A DNA stretch of 64,000 nt from Humulus lupulus (GCF_963169125.1 NC_084794.1:118582358-118646357); one strand, 5' to 3'; numbered from the stretch's first letter, positions 22,626-35,278 are shown. Numbers and translations are program-made. The notes: generated from the letters alone by a model not told the origin.

Positions 22626-24404
22626 TGTGGATGCCAAAAATCCACTAAAGAAAAACTCTCTAGTCCCTGGTTGGAACACAGGGATAAAGGTCACTTAGTC
22701 ATGCTATCGGGCTTGAGCCTATAGGCCTTTCAAAAACGGGAGGTTGTCTCAAGGGAAGAAACACATTGTGAGTCATGGGGTTTGGCCCTGCTAAGCTAAG
22801 AGGCCAAAATAAACATTGCAAAAGAATAGGTGCACAAGGCCCTCACATAATGAGGTTCGGAGTGCCCGAACGAGGTTGACATGCTCATAGGTCAAGATGT
22901 ACTCACATGCGTGAGAGTTGACAAAGGCACCTAAGGCATGTGCCAACCTACGTGCAAAGGACACCCGAGCCATGTATGGCAAAGGCACCCAAGTCATATG
23001 CCTTGGCCGTGCTAGCGTCCCGCGCAGCAAGACATGCCACACCATAGCCCCGTGCGCGTCTCGCGAGGTACGGCCTCGCAACGGAGCCTCGTACAGCGAG
23101 GCACAACCCATATCGTCTGCACGCATCTCGCGAGGTCCAACCTTGCCAAGGAGCCTCGCATAGCAAGGCACGACCCCCCTCACACCGCGCGCATCTCACG
23201 AAGTTCGATAGCACCCAGAAGCCTCGCACCATCCCTCGGACAGCCTCGCATAGCGAGACTGAATGCTTCTCCACATCCCTTGAATAGCCTCGCATAGTGA
23301 GGCTATGTGTCTCGCGCCTGGTATCTTGTCCCGAGCCTCACGCCTAGCATCTCGACGTAGAACCCCTCGGCCACGCACCTAGGGCCTCGGGGAATGGGCC
23401 TCACGCCAAGCACCCCTTAGCCATGCATTAGGGCTTCGCACCACCATGGTCTCGCGCCACCAACCTCGCGCACCTGGGAATCAAGGCCTCACACACCCAT
23501 GTGCAAGGGCCTCATACACCCATGGTCCTGCGGCCTGCTAAGGCGTCTCGCGCCACCAGCCTCGCGCACCTATGTGCATGGGCCTTACACCACCATGGTC
23601 CCGCAGCCCCCTAAGGCGTCTCGCACCACCAGCCTCGTGCACCTGGGCATCAAGGCCTTGCGCACCCATGTGCAAGGGCCTCGCACCACCATGGCCCCGC
23701 GACCCCCTAAGGCGTCTCGCACCACCAGCCTCGTGCACCTGGGCATCAAGGCCACGCGCATCCATGTGCAAGGGCTTCGCACCACCATGGTCTCGTGGCC
23801 CCCTAAGGCGTCTCGCGCCACCAGCCTCGCGCACCTGGGCATCATGGCCTCACACACCCATGTGCAACGGCCTCACACCACCATGGTCTCGCGGCCCCCC
23901 AAGGTTCCTCGCACCAACATAACCATCAGGTACAAAGTACCCGTACGTGTACAGTTGCAGGACGTACGACCATGAGGAGGACAGAAGCGTGACCCAAACA
24001 TCTGTACCACGCAGGTAGTGGAGGTACAGATTTGTACAGAGAGTGGAAGCACTATGTGCATGCCTCTGACCACGTACCAGGCCGACACCATGACCTTCTG
24101 CTCCACCACGACCTGTGCCACTACCCAGACATTGTTCCTATGTACAGTCTTGTCCCTTGGGACCACAATGTATGAGGAGTCATTAGAGCTCCAGTATAAA
24201 TAGATCATTACCCCTCCAGAAAAGGGGTTGGAAAATTCATTGTACACTCAGGTTATTGAGCAATATACAAAGGCTTACTCCATTGTTGATCTGTATTTTA
24301 CCTTTCCTTAAGCTTATTCTAAGTTCTTATCTAAATCTAAATATCTTCATACTTATCTTTGAGTTTTCCGATATGATTTCATTGACGAGAATTCACCGTC
24401 AACA
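22626..24404 (+). mobile_element. 3' LTR of the gag-only Ty3 element
   Basis: About 1.78 kb, starting TGTGGATGCCAAAAATCC right after the polypurine tract and ending ATTCACCGTCAACA. It parallels 16578-18452 throughout, including the GC-rich 96-bp repeats (about 23467-23900), variants of CCTCGCATAGCGAGG (about 23245 and 23287), the TATA box (AGTATAAATAGA, about 24193) and the CCCCTCCAGAAAAGGGG hairpin. The 5 bases after it (GCTTC) do not clearly match the flank before the 5' LTR, so the TSD is unresolved. Confidence 0.82.
23467..23900 (+). repeat. 96-bp GC-rich tandem repeat in the 3' LTR
   Basis: Same unit as at 17430-17960, about four and a half copies, with different copies lost than in the 5' LTR. 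Stop-free frames on both strands are repeat artefacts. Confidence 0.85.
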
Positions 24405-25224
24405 GCTTCCCACCTCATACTCTCTCTAATATCTAAAAAGTTTCTCTTTGGTGAGAACCTCGCGAAATGTTTGTCTAACATTAACATGGTGCTAATTGTT
24501 GACAACAATGTGTTCGTGATAATCAAATATATTCCTATTTTTCTTATGCAACGATCACCAAATCCTTCAAAGAGGATTGTTGGGGGTGGATTGAGAAAAT
24601 GAAAGAAGGCTGATACTACCAAACATGCTCAAGGGGAAGCTGCCTTAAGCTTCTTCTTCGAAGAGAAAATGAGGAAGAAATTCAAACAAGGCACCAAATG
24701 CTGCAAAACATCATGGAGCAAGGCATGATTATAAGTACACTGAAGGGGATGTTAAAGTGGAGTGTTTCCAACTGCAAGGAGACTAAGAATTAGGACAAGA
24801 TTGCTCAGTAGTCAAGGCATATGAAACCTAAGATAATGAAATATTTATCTTGGATGCATGTGATTTTAGAGGATGATTCTTCAGTTTTAATCGCTGAATA
24901 AAGATCTACTAAACATGCATATATTTTTTTTACATTTTTTTGGAATTAGGAAAGCTATGAAGGATAAAAATCCAAACCTTGGAATCCATCAAGGGTTGTT
25001 TATTTCATATAACGCAAAATGTAAGCTTGAATGAATTTTGGAAATAAATATATTGTTTTAAGATAATGTTTAATTTAATATGATTTTCAATGGAAATTTT
25101 AATTTAAGTTTTTCTTATTACATCAACAACAATTTGTGGTTACTTTCACACGTAATAAAATCCTATTTCTTTAAATGTATGTGAATTATGGGGTGAATGT
25201 AAGGAAAACAGGCTATACCTATTG
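24405..25224. other. Unassigned sequence between two mobile elements
   Basis: No convincing protein similarity in any frame. The stretch is moderately AT-rich and bounded by the 3' LTR of the gag-only element and by a family L LTR start at 25225. It may be the interior of the older copia element into which both inserted, but I cannot show this. Confidence 0.3.
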
Positions 25225-25544
25225 TGTAACGCACTACTAAACCAGGGCAATTACACTGTGTATTTAAAATTGTGTTGGACTCGTTAAGTGATTCATTTAG
25301 ATTAAAACATGCAGTTAGGGTTAATTAAAAATTTGGTATAAAGTTTTTTGTCAAACAATTGCTGCTTTTCATTAAAATATTTGGTTTATACACAGGATCC
25401 AAAAAAAATAAGGTTTATAATGGATACAAGGGAAAATAAAGAATATACATAACATCTGGCCTAAGTGGCAAAACACTAAACCCTAGATCACCAAAAGAAG
25501 TGTCGACCATGGCGGTCGAGCAGGCCGCATATGTACACGCTATT
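25225..25544 (-). mobile_element. Family L LTR, 3' terminal fragment
   Basis: Starts on the plus strand with TGTAACGCACTACTAAACC, the family L 3' end in reverse, and continues through the end block (CATGGCGGTCGAGCAGGCCGCATATGTAC, seen as two short words). It stops at about 25544 where a copia LTR begins. The 5' end of possibly the same LTR is at about 33990-34092. Confidence 0.65.
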
Positions 25545-26730
25545 GGTATTAAATGATCAAATCAAAGGTGCGCAGCGGAATATATAGACCCATTTTATTA
25601 AATATTCATACCAGCAAGGATCATATACATATATAAACATTAAATGACATACTAAACAGATCAGGGATCACCTCTTGTAGCCTATCAAGTGTCCTTGAAT
25701 CTTTTTGTATAAAATTAACGATCTTCCTATCCAGTATTCTGAAAGCTCATACCTTGATCTTCCAGACCAATCCTCAAACACACAAGAACATGTGTGGGCA
25801 TGTAGGATTCAAAATGTTGATTTATGTGACTCTCTAGATGTACTCAACACATGAGAACTAGAGAGGTTTGACTGAGAGAAGAGGTTTAGAATAGTTTTCA
25901 GGTTTAGAAAAAACTATCGCTTTAGAGAGTGTCTATATTTTTAATCTAATAAAAATAATTAAAAAACTTTTTTCTGAAAGTCACGTACTATCTGAGTTAT
26001 ATAAAATATATTTAATTTAATTAAATAATCTTTATTTTATTAAAATAAATTTTAAATTAAAACTGATATGATATTTATATTTAATTATTTATTTAAATCA
26101 TATTTTTAAAAAATAATTGAATAACTGATTAAACAAATTTATTTGAAATTCAAAATTCAAATCCAAGGGACAAAAATTCTTGAGTTAGGCGCCACACACT
26201 GTGTTGTACAGTGTGTGTCACCCAGCCCTATTAGGGTTTCCCTAATTTTCTCATTTGTTTATTTAATCAACTTTTAAGACAATATATTTATCCCAACATA
26301 AATATCAGTTAATTCAAAATTAACTTTACCTTAAAATATCAATTTTAAATTAAATAAAATCATATTTTAATAAGATATTTATTATCTCTCTCTTTATATT
26401 AATCCAAATAATATTGATATTAATTTTAACCTTTATTTTTTTAAAATAAAAACTATATAGTTAAATAATTAATTAATTCACAATTAATAAATTACGTATA
26501 CTTATCACATAATTATTTCCTTGCCCTGAAAAATGAATTCTTTTGCAATTTTGTCCTTCTCTCTACAAATCTTTCTTTTGACATCCTTACCTTGACAGTG
26601 TAGGACACAGGTGATCTGGGGACCATGGACCTATAATACGAAGCTCCAACAAACTAGATTATTAATCAAACTCTTTAATCTAATAATCTTATTTATTAAT
26701 TTCATGATTACTCCACCATAAATATGGAAT
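25545..26730 (-). mobile_element. Copia LTR (family of 49340), left part
   Basis: On the minus strand this carries the block ending in CTAGATGTACTCAACACATGAGAAC-type text (reverse of ATCTCATGATTTGAGAACATCTAG at about 50677), AT-rich stretches, and TGAATTTTGAATTTCAAATAA. It is split at 26731 by the complete copia element and resumes at 33614. The outer boundary at 25545 is approximate. Confidence 0.6.
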
Positions 26731-27837
26731 TGCACTCTAAGTATAGATTGATTAAATAAGGTTACAACTCTATAACTAAAAATACAAATAAACCAAAGAA
26801 AGGGAGAAGATGATGATGAAGAAGAGAATGGTGGAAATACAACTCAAAGCAAAATGTTACAAGTAAACTAAAATGTTTGAAATAAAGAAAAGAAGATTAC
26901 AACCTTTGAACAAGAAATACAAGTAATAGGAACAAGAGAATAAGTAGAAAACAATGCAATAGAAAGAAGAACAGAAACAAAAGCAAACTCTCACTTACAC
27001 AACCTAAGTGAAGAGGATTGGGGATCACCAACTTGAACAAGGTATAAAACCTTTGTCCAAAAGCTTATTTCCCCCTAACTCAAGCACTAAGGGATATGTC
27101 TCAGATATTGGAAAAGATTTATGGAATTATCAAGCCTCAAGGTGTTTCTAGCCAAGTGCTCTAGTGGATAGAAAAGTTGTGTCTTACAAGTGAGCTATAG
27201 GCTTCTATTTATAGAGTTTAGAGACACCCTTTGAATTTCAAATTCCACCAACCCCCATGGTTGTTACCAATGTTTAATTGGATTAATATGGAATTAAAAA
27301 GGAGATTTGGGAGTTATTTGGGTTTTTTTAGCCGTTCAACAAATATTGAAAAAACTAAAAATTTGGTCAGTTTTTGGCCTGTGGTCGTGGCCAGAGACAT
27401 TAGTGGCCGCGGCCACTGGTCTCTGACCCACAGGCCGCGGCCACTGAATGTTGGTGGTCGCGGCCACTGACCAAATTCAGCACAAAAATTGTGCTGTTTT
27501 TCCAAACGATTCCAAACCCTCCCAAATGATTTTGTAACTCCCAAAACACATTATTGGGGTTAAAATCATATCTCTAACAGCCATATCACATATGGCTTTT
27601 ATGAAATTCATCTCAATATTGTGTAACAACAATTTATACAATAAAGGGTAATATTTGGAGGTTACAAATTTGTAACACCAAATATGTTACATTATTTGGA
27701 TATATCTCATATATCTAAATATTGTAACTCTCTATTATATGTTACAATATGTGACACACTTTGTCACATCTATTTAATCTAAAACATTATATTATAATAT
27801 AATATAATTTTACATTATATTATTAAATAATATAACA
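26731..27837 (-). mobile_element. 3' LTR of the complete minus-strand copia element
   Basis: 1107 bp, plus-strand TGCACTC...TATAACA, homologous to 32490-33613. On the minus strand it starts TGTTATATTATT directly after a polypurine tract TTGTGGGGGAA (plus 27838-27848). The flank GAAT before it repeats after 33613 (GAATT), a 4-5-bp target duplication. It contains a GC palindrome cluster (27380-27473), including the perfect 16-mer AGTGGCCGCGGCCACT at 27402-27417. Confidence 0.85.
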
Positions 27838-28485
27838 TTCCCCCACAAGATTAAATAGTTATCTATTGTAACACTTATTTAATCAATCATTATATTTTGA
27901 AATATAACATATCCCCCACTTGATTAAATAAGAACTCTCTCTTATAGGAGTCATTGCATTAGTGCATAAAGTAAAGTATTTTTCAACTTGAACTTTACTA
28001 TAGTGTAATTATCACAAAATTTGTCGAAAATTAGGTTGCACTAGGCATTGAACCATCTTTTCATGATGACAAATCGGTGATAACACACACACCTTTGCGA
28101 TGTTCACTTGAGACCTCTATGTCTCGCTTTGCACCGTTAATGGCCATGTGCACTTTCCATTCATGAACGTTCTTGAGAATACTCCCAATTCTCATGAGAG
28201 GCGGCACCACCCCTAGGTCCATATAGGTAGAATTCTTACAGCATTTTGTTACCAAAAATACTTGTCTTTACAAGACTAAACTCTATTAAAAAACCTTTCG
28301 GTTTTAACCCTCCACTTGGTAACACACAAGTACTCAATATCTCAGATGGGACTTGTGTTGAGTACAACTAATATTCACTTGAATGACTTGTTATTACCTA
28401 TTGAACCTAACACTAGTTGAATAACTATTGTTAAGATAGGTTACCATCAATCGTGAATCTCTTTAGGGAGTTTAAGTCCCATCCC
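27838..28485 (-). other. 3' untranslated region and polypurine tract of the copia element
   Basis: Between the RNase H stop side and the 3' LTR. AT-rich, no credible gene. The polypurine tract lies next to the LTR at 27838-27848. Confidence 0.65.
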
Positions 28486-29229
28486 TCAAGATGATGCAGC
28501 CACTAAATCCCTCGTTAGTGGCTTAGTGAAAGGATCTGCCAGATTTTCACTAGTTCTCACATAGGATATTGAGATGACTCCTCTTTGAATCAATTCTCTT
28601 ACATATCCATGTCTTAGACTAATGTGTCTAGACTTCCCATTATACACTCCGATGTATGCTCTAGCCAATGTCGCTTGGCTATCACAATGTATCGATATAG
28701 TAGATACATTATCTTTGATTAGGGGAATCTCTATCAACAGATCCCTTAACCATTCGGCCTCTTTGCTAGTAGCAGCTAGAGCTATGAACTCTGCTTCCAT
28801 AGTGGAATGAGATATACATGTTTGTTTCTTGGAACCCCAAGAAATTGCACCTTCACCAAGTGTAAATACCCAACCAATTGTGGACAAGTTGTCCTCAACA
28901 TTGGATATCCAACTTGCATCTGTATATCCTTCTAAAATCGAAGGAAATTTGGAGTAGTGAAGGCTTAGTCCTTTGGTTTTCTTAAGATAACCTAGGACTC
29001 TTCCAATTGCCTTCCATTGATCCACACTTGGATTACTTGTAAACCTACTAAGTTTACTTACCGCAAATGCTATATCAGGTCTAGTACACTGGGCAGCGTA
29101 CATTAGACTCCCTATAGCACTAGCGTACTCCAATTGAGCCACCGCTCTTCCTTCATTCTTCTCTAGTTTTACACTATGATCGAATGGAGTATTGGCATCT
29201 TTAACCTTGAGATGGTTAAATTTGTTCAA
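28486..29229 (-). pseudogene. Copia RNase H with RT connection
   Basis: A 247-codon open stretch with [34 protein letters not shown], the RNase H signature [31 protein letters not shown] and the terminal [13 protein letters not shown], which is the normal end of copia pol. The catalytic D, E and D positions are intact. The frame is separated from the RT piece upstream by a break near 29240, so the polyprotein is not continuous. Confidence 0.88.
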
Positions 29230-29255
29230 TACTTTCTCAACATAGTGGGCTTGCC

Positions 29256-29645
29256 CTAACGCAAAACCCCACTATGTTTCTTTATTTTGATACCGAGTAT
29301 GGTATCAACTTCTCCAAGATCTTTCTTCTTGAAGGTTGATGATAGAAACCTCTTCGTTTCATCTATCCCTTTCATGATATTACTTAAAATAAGCATGTCA
29401 TCCACATATAAGCAAACAATGGTCACATATCCCTTATAAGTTTTGGAATACAAACACTTGTCACCATTGTTATGTCTGAACCCATTAGATATGATGGCTT
29501 GATCAAATTTCTCATGCCATTGCTTAGGAGCTTGTTTCAATCCATATAAGGATTTTACAAGTCTACACACTTTATGTTCATATTTTGGTCTCCTCATTGA
29601 GGTCACCATTAAGGAATGCCGTTTTGACATCCATTTGATGAACAT
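29256..29645 (-). pseudogene. Copia RT, C-terminal part
   Basis: VCRLVKSLYGLKQAPKQWHE and IVCLYVDDMLILSN mark the RT palm with its YVDD active site. The usual Y-M-Q-P-E-G-F segment between NGDLNEE and the KVCRL block is missing, which shows a small deletion of roughly 30-40 bases and explains the frame change at about 29590. Confidence 0.88.
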
Positions 29646-30880
29646 ACAAGTTGTGTATAGAAGCTAGAACGAACGAAATTCTTATAGAAGTTGTTCTTGC
29701 AACAGGCGCATAGATATCGAAATAATCGATACCCTCTTTTTGCCTAAACCCTTTAGCTACTAATCTAGCTTTAAAGGTTTGGATAGTGACGTCAGTGTGG
29801 TATTTTCTCCTAAATACCCACTTACACCCAATTGGCTTAGACCTCGGTGGGAGGTCTACCAATTCCCAAGTGTTATTGGAAAGAATGGAATCCATCTCAT
29901 CATTGATGGCTTCTTTCCAAAATGCACTATCTCTCGATTGCATAGCTTCTCTATAAGTCTTAGGATCATCCTCAACGAGAAGTACAATAGGAATTTTCCT
30001 AATGACTTCCTCTCTATTTCCTTCTACCATGTAGAATGAAATTCGTTGAGGATCTATCTCATCCACTACTAGACTTTTAAGCCTTTGACTTCTTCTAGGT
30101 TCAAAGGGTTGCTTTACATCCTTTTGAGAATTCTCTTCTTGAGAATCAACTTTGGATGTAGAAGCTTGAGAATTGTTCTCATATAACATATTCTCCTTTA
30201 GAGATGTTGAAGCTTGAGAATTGTTGTCACTTAAAATGTTCTCAAAGAATTCAACTTCTCTAGATTCAATCACAATATTAGACTCTAAGTCTAATAGCCT
30301 ATAAGCTTTACTATTGTTGACATAATCAACAAAAGCATACTTTATGACTCTTGAACCTAACTTTGTTCTATTAGGTTCAGTTTTCTTGCAATATGCAAGA
30401 CACCCCCACACTTTGAAATACCCTATGTTGGGTTTTCTTCCTTTCCATAACTCATATGGAGATATCTCATTTTTCTTCATCGGTATTCGATTAAGAATGT
30501 GACAAGCGGTTAAAAGCGCTTCACCCCATAAGTTGAAGTTCAACTTAGAAAACACCAACATAGAATTTATCATCTCTAGATAAGTCCTATTTTTCCTTTT
30601 GGCAACATCATTGTGTTGTGGTGTATAAGGTGCAGTGCACTCATGAATTATACCATTTTCTTCACAAAATGTATTGAATTCATTAGAGAAGTACTCTCCT
30701 CCTCTATCACTTCTTAGCGCCTTAATCTTTTATTTAGTTGATTTTCAACTTCTAATTTATACAATTTAAATGCATCAAAAGTTTCATCTTTATGCTTTAA
30801 AAGAAACACATAGGTATATCTACTAAAATCGTCTATAAAAGTAAGAAAATACATTTTACCACCTCTAGTTAAAACACCAT
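29578..30880 (-). pseudogene. Copia integrase C-terminal half and RT N-terminal half
   Basis: Open from 30573 down: LNFNLWGEALLTACHILNRIP, SPYELWKGRKPNIGYFKVWG (integrase core end), a Ser/Asn-rich linker, then TWELVDLPPRSKPIGCKWVF and VHQMDVKTAFLNGDLNEE of RT. Between 30573 and 30880 the integrase core is readable only in pieces (plus-strand TCACTTCTTAGCGCC region) with frame breaks near 30730 and 30890. Confidence 0.85.
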
Positions 30881-31642
30881 TTAATTCACAAGATCACTAT
30901 GGATTAAATCTAGTAAATTAGATGATCTTTCTACACTAGGAAATGGTTTCTTAATCATTTTCGCCTTAACACATGTTTCACATTTACCATAGTTTTTAAT
31001 ATTGCATGCAATCATACCACATTTTACTACTCTTTTCATGGTAGAAAAACCTATATGCGATAGTCTAAGATGCCACAAAAATAATGAATCATACTCAACA
31101 ATATAGGCGGAATTAGCATTTTTATTGATAACATTGAAAGTTACATCATTGGTGCACAACTTAACCATACCCTCACAAGAGTACCCCTTTCCCAAAAATA
31201 CATTTGATTTGGTAAGTATAAGTTTACCGGACTCAAAAACGGCTTTAATGCCGGGCTTGCCAAGCAAATCACCACTTACCAAGTTTGTACTCATTTCGGG
31301 AACATAAAGTACATTCACTAATGTGACTTTCTTGCCGGAGGTGAAGTAGACATCAATAGTACCTTTGCCAAGTACCTCGGATTTGCCCTCATTGCCCATT
31401 TGTATCTCATGGTTGCCCTTTGACTCTTCAAAGGTCTTGAACAATGATTTGTCATAGGTGACATGGACGGTGGCACATGTATCATACCACCACCCTTTCA
31501 CCTTGCCTTGGACCGCATTCACCTCACTAAGGGTAGCAACTATGTTTTCCTCTTGAGTTGCATTCACCTTAGGTCCTTGTTGGTCTTTTCTATGTCTACA
31601 CTCTCTAGCATAGTGACCCTTTTTTTCCCACACACAAAGCAA
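30881..31642 (-). pseudogene. Copia zinc knuckle, protease and GAG-pre-integrase
   Basis: Begins with the second half of a zinc knuckle (KKGHYARECRHRK), then WWYDTCATVHVTYD, where the protease active site D-S/T-G reads D-T-C, so the essential Gly is replaced. It continues with VLYVPEMSTNLVSGDLLGK and LWHLRLSHIGFSTMKRVV...CETCVKAK, the pre-integrase zinc motif. Ends by a frame break at about 30881. Confidence 0.88.
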
Positions 31643-32406
31643 GGACCTTTCTCGCCCTTAAACTTGTTTGGGTTGGTTTTTGGACCCAAAGGTTTCTCAT
31701 TACCCTTTTTCCCTTTGTTTTTAGGATGTTTTGGTTGTGACACCGCATTTGCTTTGGAAGTCTCTCCATTAGACCCCTCCACAAGTTTATCTCTACATAT
31801 CGATTCCTCTTCGATTCGAATATGTTTTTGGATTTCCTCCAAAGAATAATCCTCATTTTTATGAAGGATTCTTTTCCTATAGTTCTTCCAAGTTGGTGGT
31901 AATTTAGCCACAATAGCACTAACTTGAAAGGCCTCGGGAAGCTCTATCTTTAACACTTTCAATTTATTAACAATAATTTGCAATTCATATATTTGAGGAA
32001 GAATAGGTTTATCACCAAAAAATTTGAAATCCAAGTATTGAGATATCAAAAACTTTTTGGTACCTTCCTCTTCCGCCTTGAACTTTTTCTTAAGTGCATC
32101 CCAAATCTCCTTGGCTGATTTGGTCTCGGTGTAGAGGTCATAGAGCCTATCAGATAAGGCGTTGAGGATATGACCCCTGCAAAGAAGATTGTCCTCCTCC
32201 CTCTTCCTTCTCTTCTCCACCTCCTCGGGAGTGTCTTTGTCGGATGGCTCGGCTAGAGGAGCCAAGGAAGACTCAAGGATGTAGGCGATTTTGAGAGTGG
32301 TTAATAGAAACCTCACCTTGTCTTGCCACCTAGTAAAATTGGATCCATCAAACCTACCCAACCTTACTAGGTCTTGGTTCATGACCTTGATGGTTTCCCC
32401 TTCCAT
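31564..32406 (-). pseudogene. gag: Copia gag (UBN2-type) with frameshifted zinc knuckle
   Basis: Starts MEGETIKVMNQDLVRLGRFDGSNFTRW, a usual copia gag beginning about 84 bases downstream of the 5' LTR. ILNALSDRLYDLYTETKSAKEIWDAL and FKFFGDKPILPQIYELQIIVN follow. A frameshift within CFVCGKK (about 31640) moves the rest of the knuckle into the neighbouring frame. The body is otherwise open for about 250 codons, so decay is limited. Confidence 0.88.
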
Positions 32407-32489
32407 TGAAACAAAAAAGGGATAAGCTTTTGAATGTTAGGAAAATATTGTTTTGCCTCAATGGAAATGATTATAATATTACAACTCTA

Positions 32490-33613
32490 TGCAATAATTT
32501 ACAAGTAAATATAGATTGATTAAATAAGGTTACAACTCTATAACTGAAAATACAAATAAACCAAAGAAAGGGAGAAGATGATGATGAAGAAGAGAATGGT
32601 GGAAATACAACTCAAAGCAAAATGTTACAAGTAAACTAAAATGTTTGAAATAAAGAAAAGAAGATTACAACCTTTGAACAAGAAATACAAGTAATAGGAA
32701 CAAGAGAATAAGTAGAAAACAATGCAATAGAAAGAAGAACAGAAACAAAAGCAAACTCTCACTTACACAACCTAAGTGAAGAGGATTGGGGATCACCAAC
32801 TTGAACAAGGTATAAAACCTTTGTCCAAAAGCTTATTTCCCCCTAACTCAAGCACTAAGGGATCTCTCTCAGATATTGGAAAAGCTTTATGGAATTATCA
32901 AGCCTCAAGGTGTTTCTAGCCAAGTGCTCTAGTGGATAGAAAAGTTGTGTCTTACAAGTGAGCTATAGGCTCCTATTTATAGAGTTTAGAGACACCCTTT
33001 GAATTTCAAATTCCACCAACCCCCATGGCTGTTACCAATGTTTAATTGGATTAATATGGAATTAAAAAGGAGATTTGGGAGTTATTTGGGTTTTTTTAGC
33101 CGTTCAACAAATATTGAAAAAACTGAAAATTTGGTCAGTTTTTGGCCTGTGGCCGCGGCCAGAGACTTAGTGGTCGCGGCCACAGGTCTCTGACCCACAA
33201 GCCGCGGCCACTGAAAGTTGGTGGCTGCGGCCACTGACCAAATTCAGCACAAAAATTGTGTTGTTTTTCCAAACGGTTCCAAACCCTCCCAAATGATTTT
33301 GTAACTCCCAAAACACATTATTGGGGTTAAAATCATATCTCTAACAGCCATATCACATTTGGCTTTTATGAAATTCATCTCAATATTGTGTAACAACAAT
33401 TTACACAATAAAAGGTAATATTTGGAGGTTACAAATTTGTAACACCAAATATGTTACATTATTTGGATATATCTCATATATCTAAATATTGTAACTCTCT
33501 ATTATATGTTACAATATGTGACACACTTTGTCACATCTATTTAATCTAAAACATTATATTATAATATAATATAATATTACATTATATTATATTATATTAT
33601 AAAATAATATAAC
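32490..33613 (-). mobile_element. 5' LTR of the complete minus-strand copia element
   Basis: 1124 bp; plus-strand TGCAATAATTT...TATAACA. It parallels 26731-27837 with scattered differences and has the same GC palindrome cluster (33148-33240). The sequence just inside it (minus strand TAGAGTTGTAATATT) is not the initiator-Met primer site TGGTATCAGAGC expected for most plant copia elements. Confidence 0.82.
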
Positions 33614-33990
33614 AGAATTAACCCTTAAGGGAACTAATATTTGATATGTTAGGAAAGCATGGATTCCAATATTGTAATTTATGTTCCCAGCCATCCATGA
33701 TATTGAATCTCCAAAACAAAAGTCATTAGCCTCGTTATTCTAAGAGACCTTAACGAGTGAATCAAAAGACCCAATAAACAAAAACAGGAGCTCATGAATA
33801 CTCAGGATTTAGACTGATATTCAAATGATCATCTATTATGATAAGAATTAAATTTTCATGTCAAACGACAAGTTTATAAAGATAATTAATTATCATCGGT
33901 CCTGTCATATATAATCTCTATTATATACAACACATTTACTAAGATATCTATCCACATCAGATATCTGAATCTTAACTCACATATTCCACA
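33614..33990 (-). mobile_element. Copia LTR (family of 49340), right part
   Basis: Reverse complement shows AACCCTTAAGGGAACTAATA, GGAAAGCATGGATTCCA and ATCCACATCAG..ATCTGAATC, each matched in the plus-strand LTR near 49620-49980. It is the continuation of 25545-26730 across the nested element. The outer end near 33990 is approximate and lacks the expected terminal TGTTAGGG. Confidence 0.62.
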
Positions 33991-34092
33991 TAATTACACA
34001 TATATTCAATTAAATTCACATATAAATACAAATATGCCTTCTCGGCACGCTAGCAATAAGCCTTATTAGCAAATTCCGAGAAAGGATGTTTA
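33991..34092 (-). mobile_element. Family L LTR, 5' terminal fragment
   Basis: CTCGGCACGCTAGCAATAAGCC and TTATTAGCAAATTCC match, in reverse, the family L start (compare 8970-9015). It probably belongs to the same insertion as 25225-25544. Confidence 0.55.
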
Positions 34093-34868
34093 GCGTCTTG
34101 ACATGGAATTTATTTTTCTAAGAAGCAGTCTCCATAGACTCCTCAAGAGAAAGAAAAGATGTAATGAAAATTCCTTATGCATTTGCAATTAGAAGTCTAA
34201 TGCATGGTATGTTGTGTGTTGTGACCGAACATTTGCTATGCAGTGGGAGTGGTGAGCAAGTGCCAGTAAAACTTTAGAAATGAAAAATAGATGGAGGTCA
34301 GTATCTTTGATGGACTAGAGACTATATGCTAGTCTTTTCAGGTAGATCTTTGAACCTGTTAGGCTACACAGATTCATATTTTAGACTGATGTTGATGACA
34401 AGAAGTCCACTTCTGAAAAAGGTGTTTACTCTTGGGAGTGGAGCAATGATTTGGAGAAGCGATAGGTTGTCCGACATCTCAGTATCTATGATTTGGAGAA
34501 GTGTTAGGCTATCTGTCATTTCAGATTCCACCTTGGATACTAAGTACATAGATGTGTCTATGGCGACAAAGGAACAGTGTTATTCCAAAAATGAATAAAC
34601 CACTCATTTTGTCTAGTGACAGTAATGAGGCAATAGTAAATTTGAAAGAACCTCAAAGCCAAAAAAGAGCAAAGTATACAGAGAGAAAATACCACGTTAT
34701 CGAGGATGCGTGGCATAGGAGTAATGTGAAGGTGATGAAGAAAGCATTGGAAGGCAATCTTTCATATCCCTTTACAAAGATATAAGCAGAGAGCATAATT
34801 GTGAAGCATGTAGAATGAATGGTTTTGAGAAACATTTCCCATTTGTTTTAAAAGCCCAAGTGGGAGTT
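34093..34868 (+). pseudogene. Degenerate copia RNase H
   Basis: The first codons overlap in meaning with the end of the RT fragment at 9500-9570 (ACATGGAATT, CTCCTCAAGAGAAAG). Then come copia RNase H traces broken by many stops: LGYTDS-like, VFTLGSGAMIWRS, TKEQ and SNEAIVNLKEP, ERKYHVIEDAW, YPFTKI. A polypurine-like AGTGGGAG precedes the LTR at 34869, so this is the 3' end of that copia element. Confidence 0.75.
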
Positions 34869-35278
34869 TGTTGGATTTTATGCCCTTATAAAACCATGTG
34901 GGATGTGTAATGCGATTTTATATTGTCTATAAAAGTAATCATTTAGTTTGACAACCGTGTTGCTTGCTTGTTTTATTACATGATTATTGGAATAATACGA
35001 ACATTTATAAAATCTCGATCATATGGATAGTTACAATTATAGTGACCAGGTCACAATGGATTATTGTTGTAATTATATGTTTAAAAGAACGAGTCCTAAG
35101 ATTGGATCAGTGCATTAGATTTTCACTGATTCGGCAATCTATGATTTGATCTACTTACACATTCGGGGTGTGATGTCTTGTCCAAGGCATTGACCAAGTA
35201 GATCAGATCAAATGTATTTTGTTACATCGGACTAGGACCGATATTGATTATTGATAGATAAATAAGTATCATTGTTAT
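34869..35278 (+). mobile_element. Copia LTR, left part
   Basis: Starts TGTTGGATTTTATGCCCTTAT and follows 9942-10270. It is interrupted at 35278 by the Tat-like element and continues at 43192 after the target duplication GTTAT. Confidence 0.8.

Noticed and set aside
23499..23975. Overlapping open frames in the second LTR
   Set aside because: Same cause as at 17255-17970.
24353..24622. 89-codon minus-strand frame after the gag-only element
   Set aside because: Part lies in the LTR, and no similarity is recognised in the rest.
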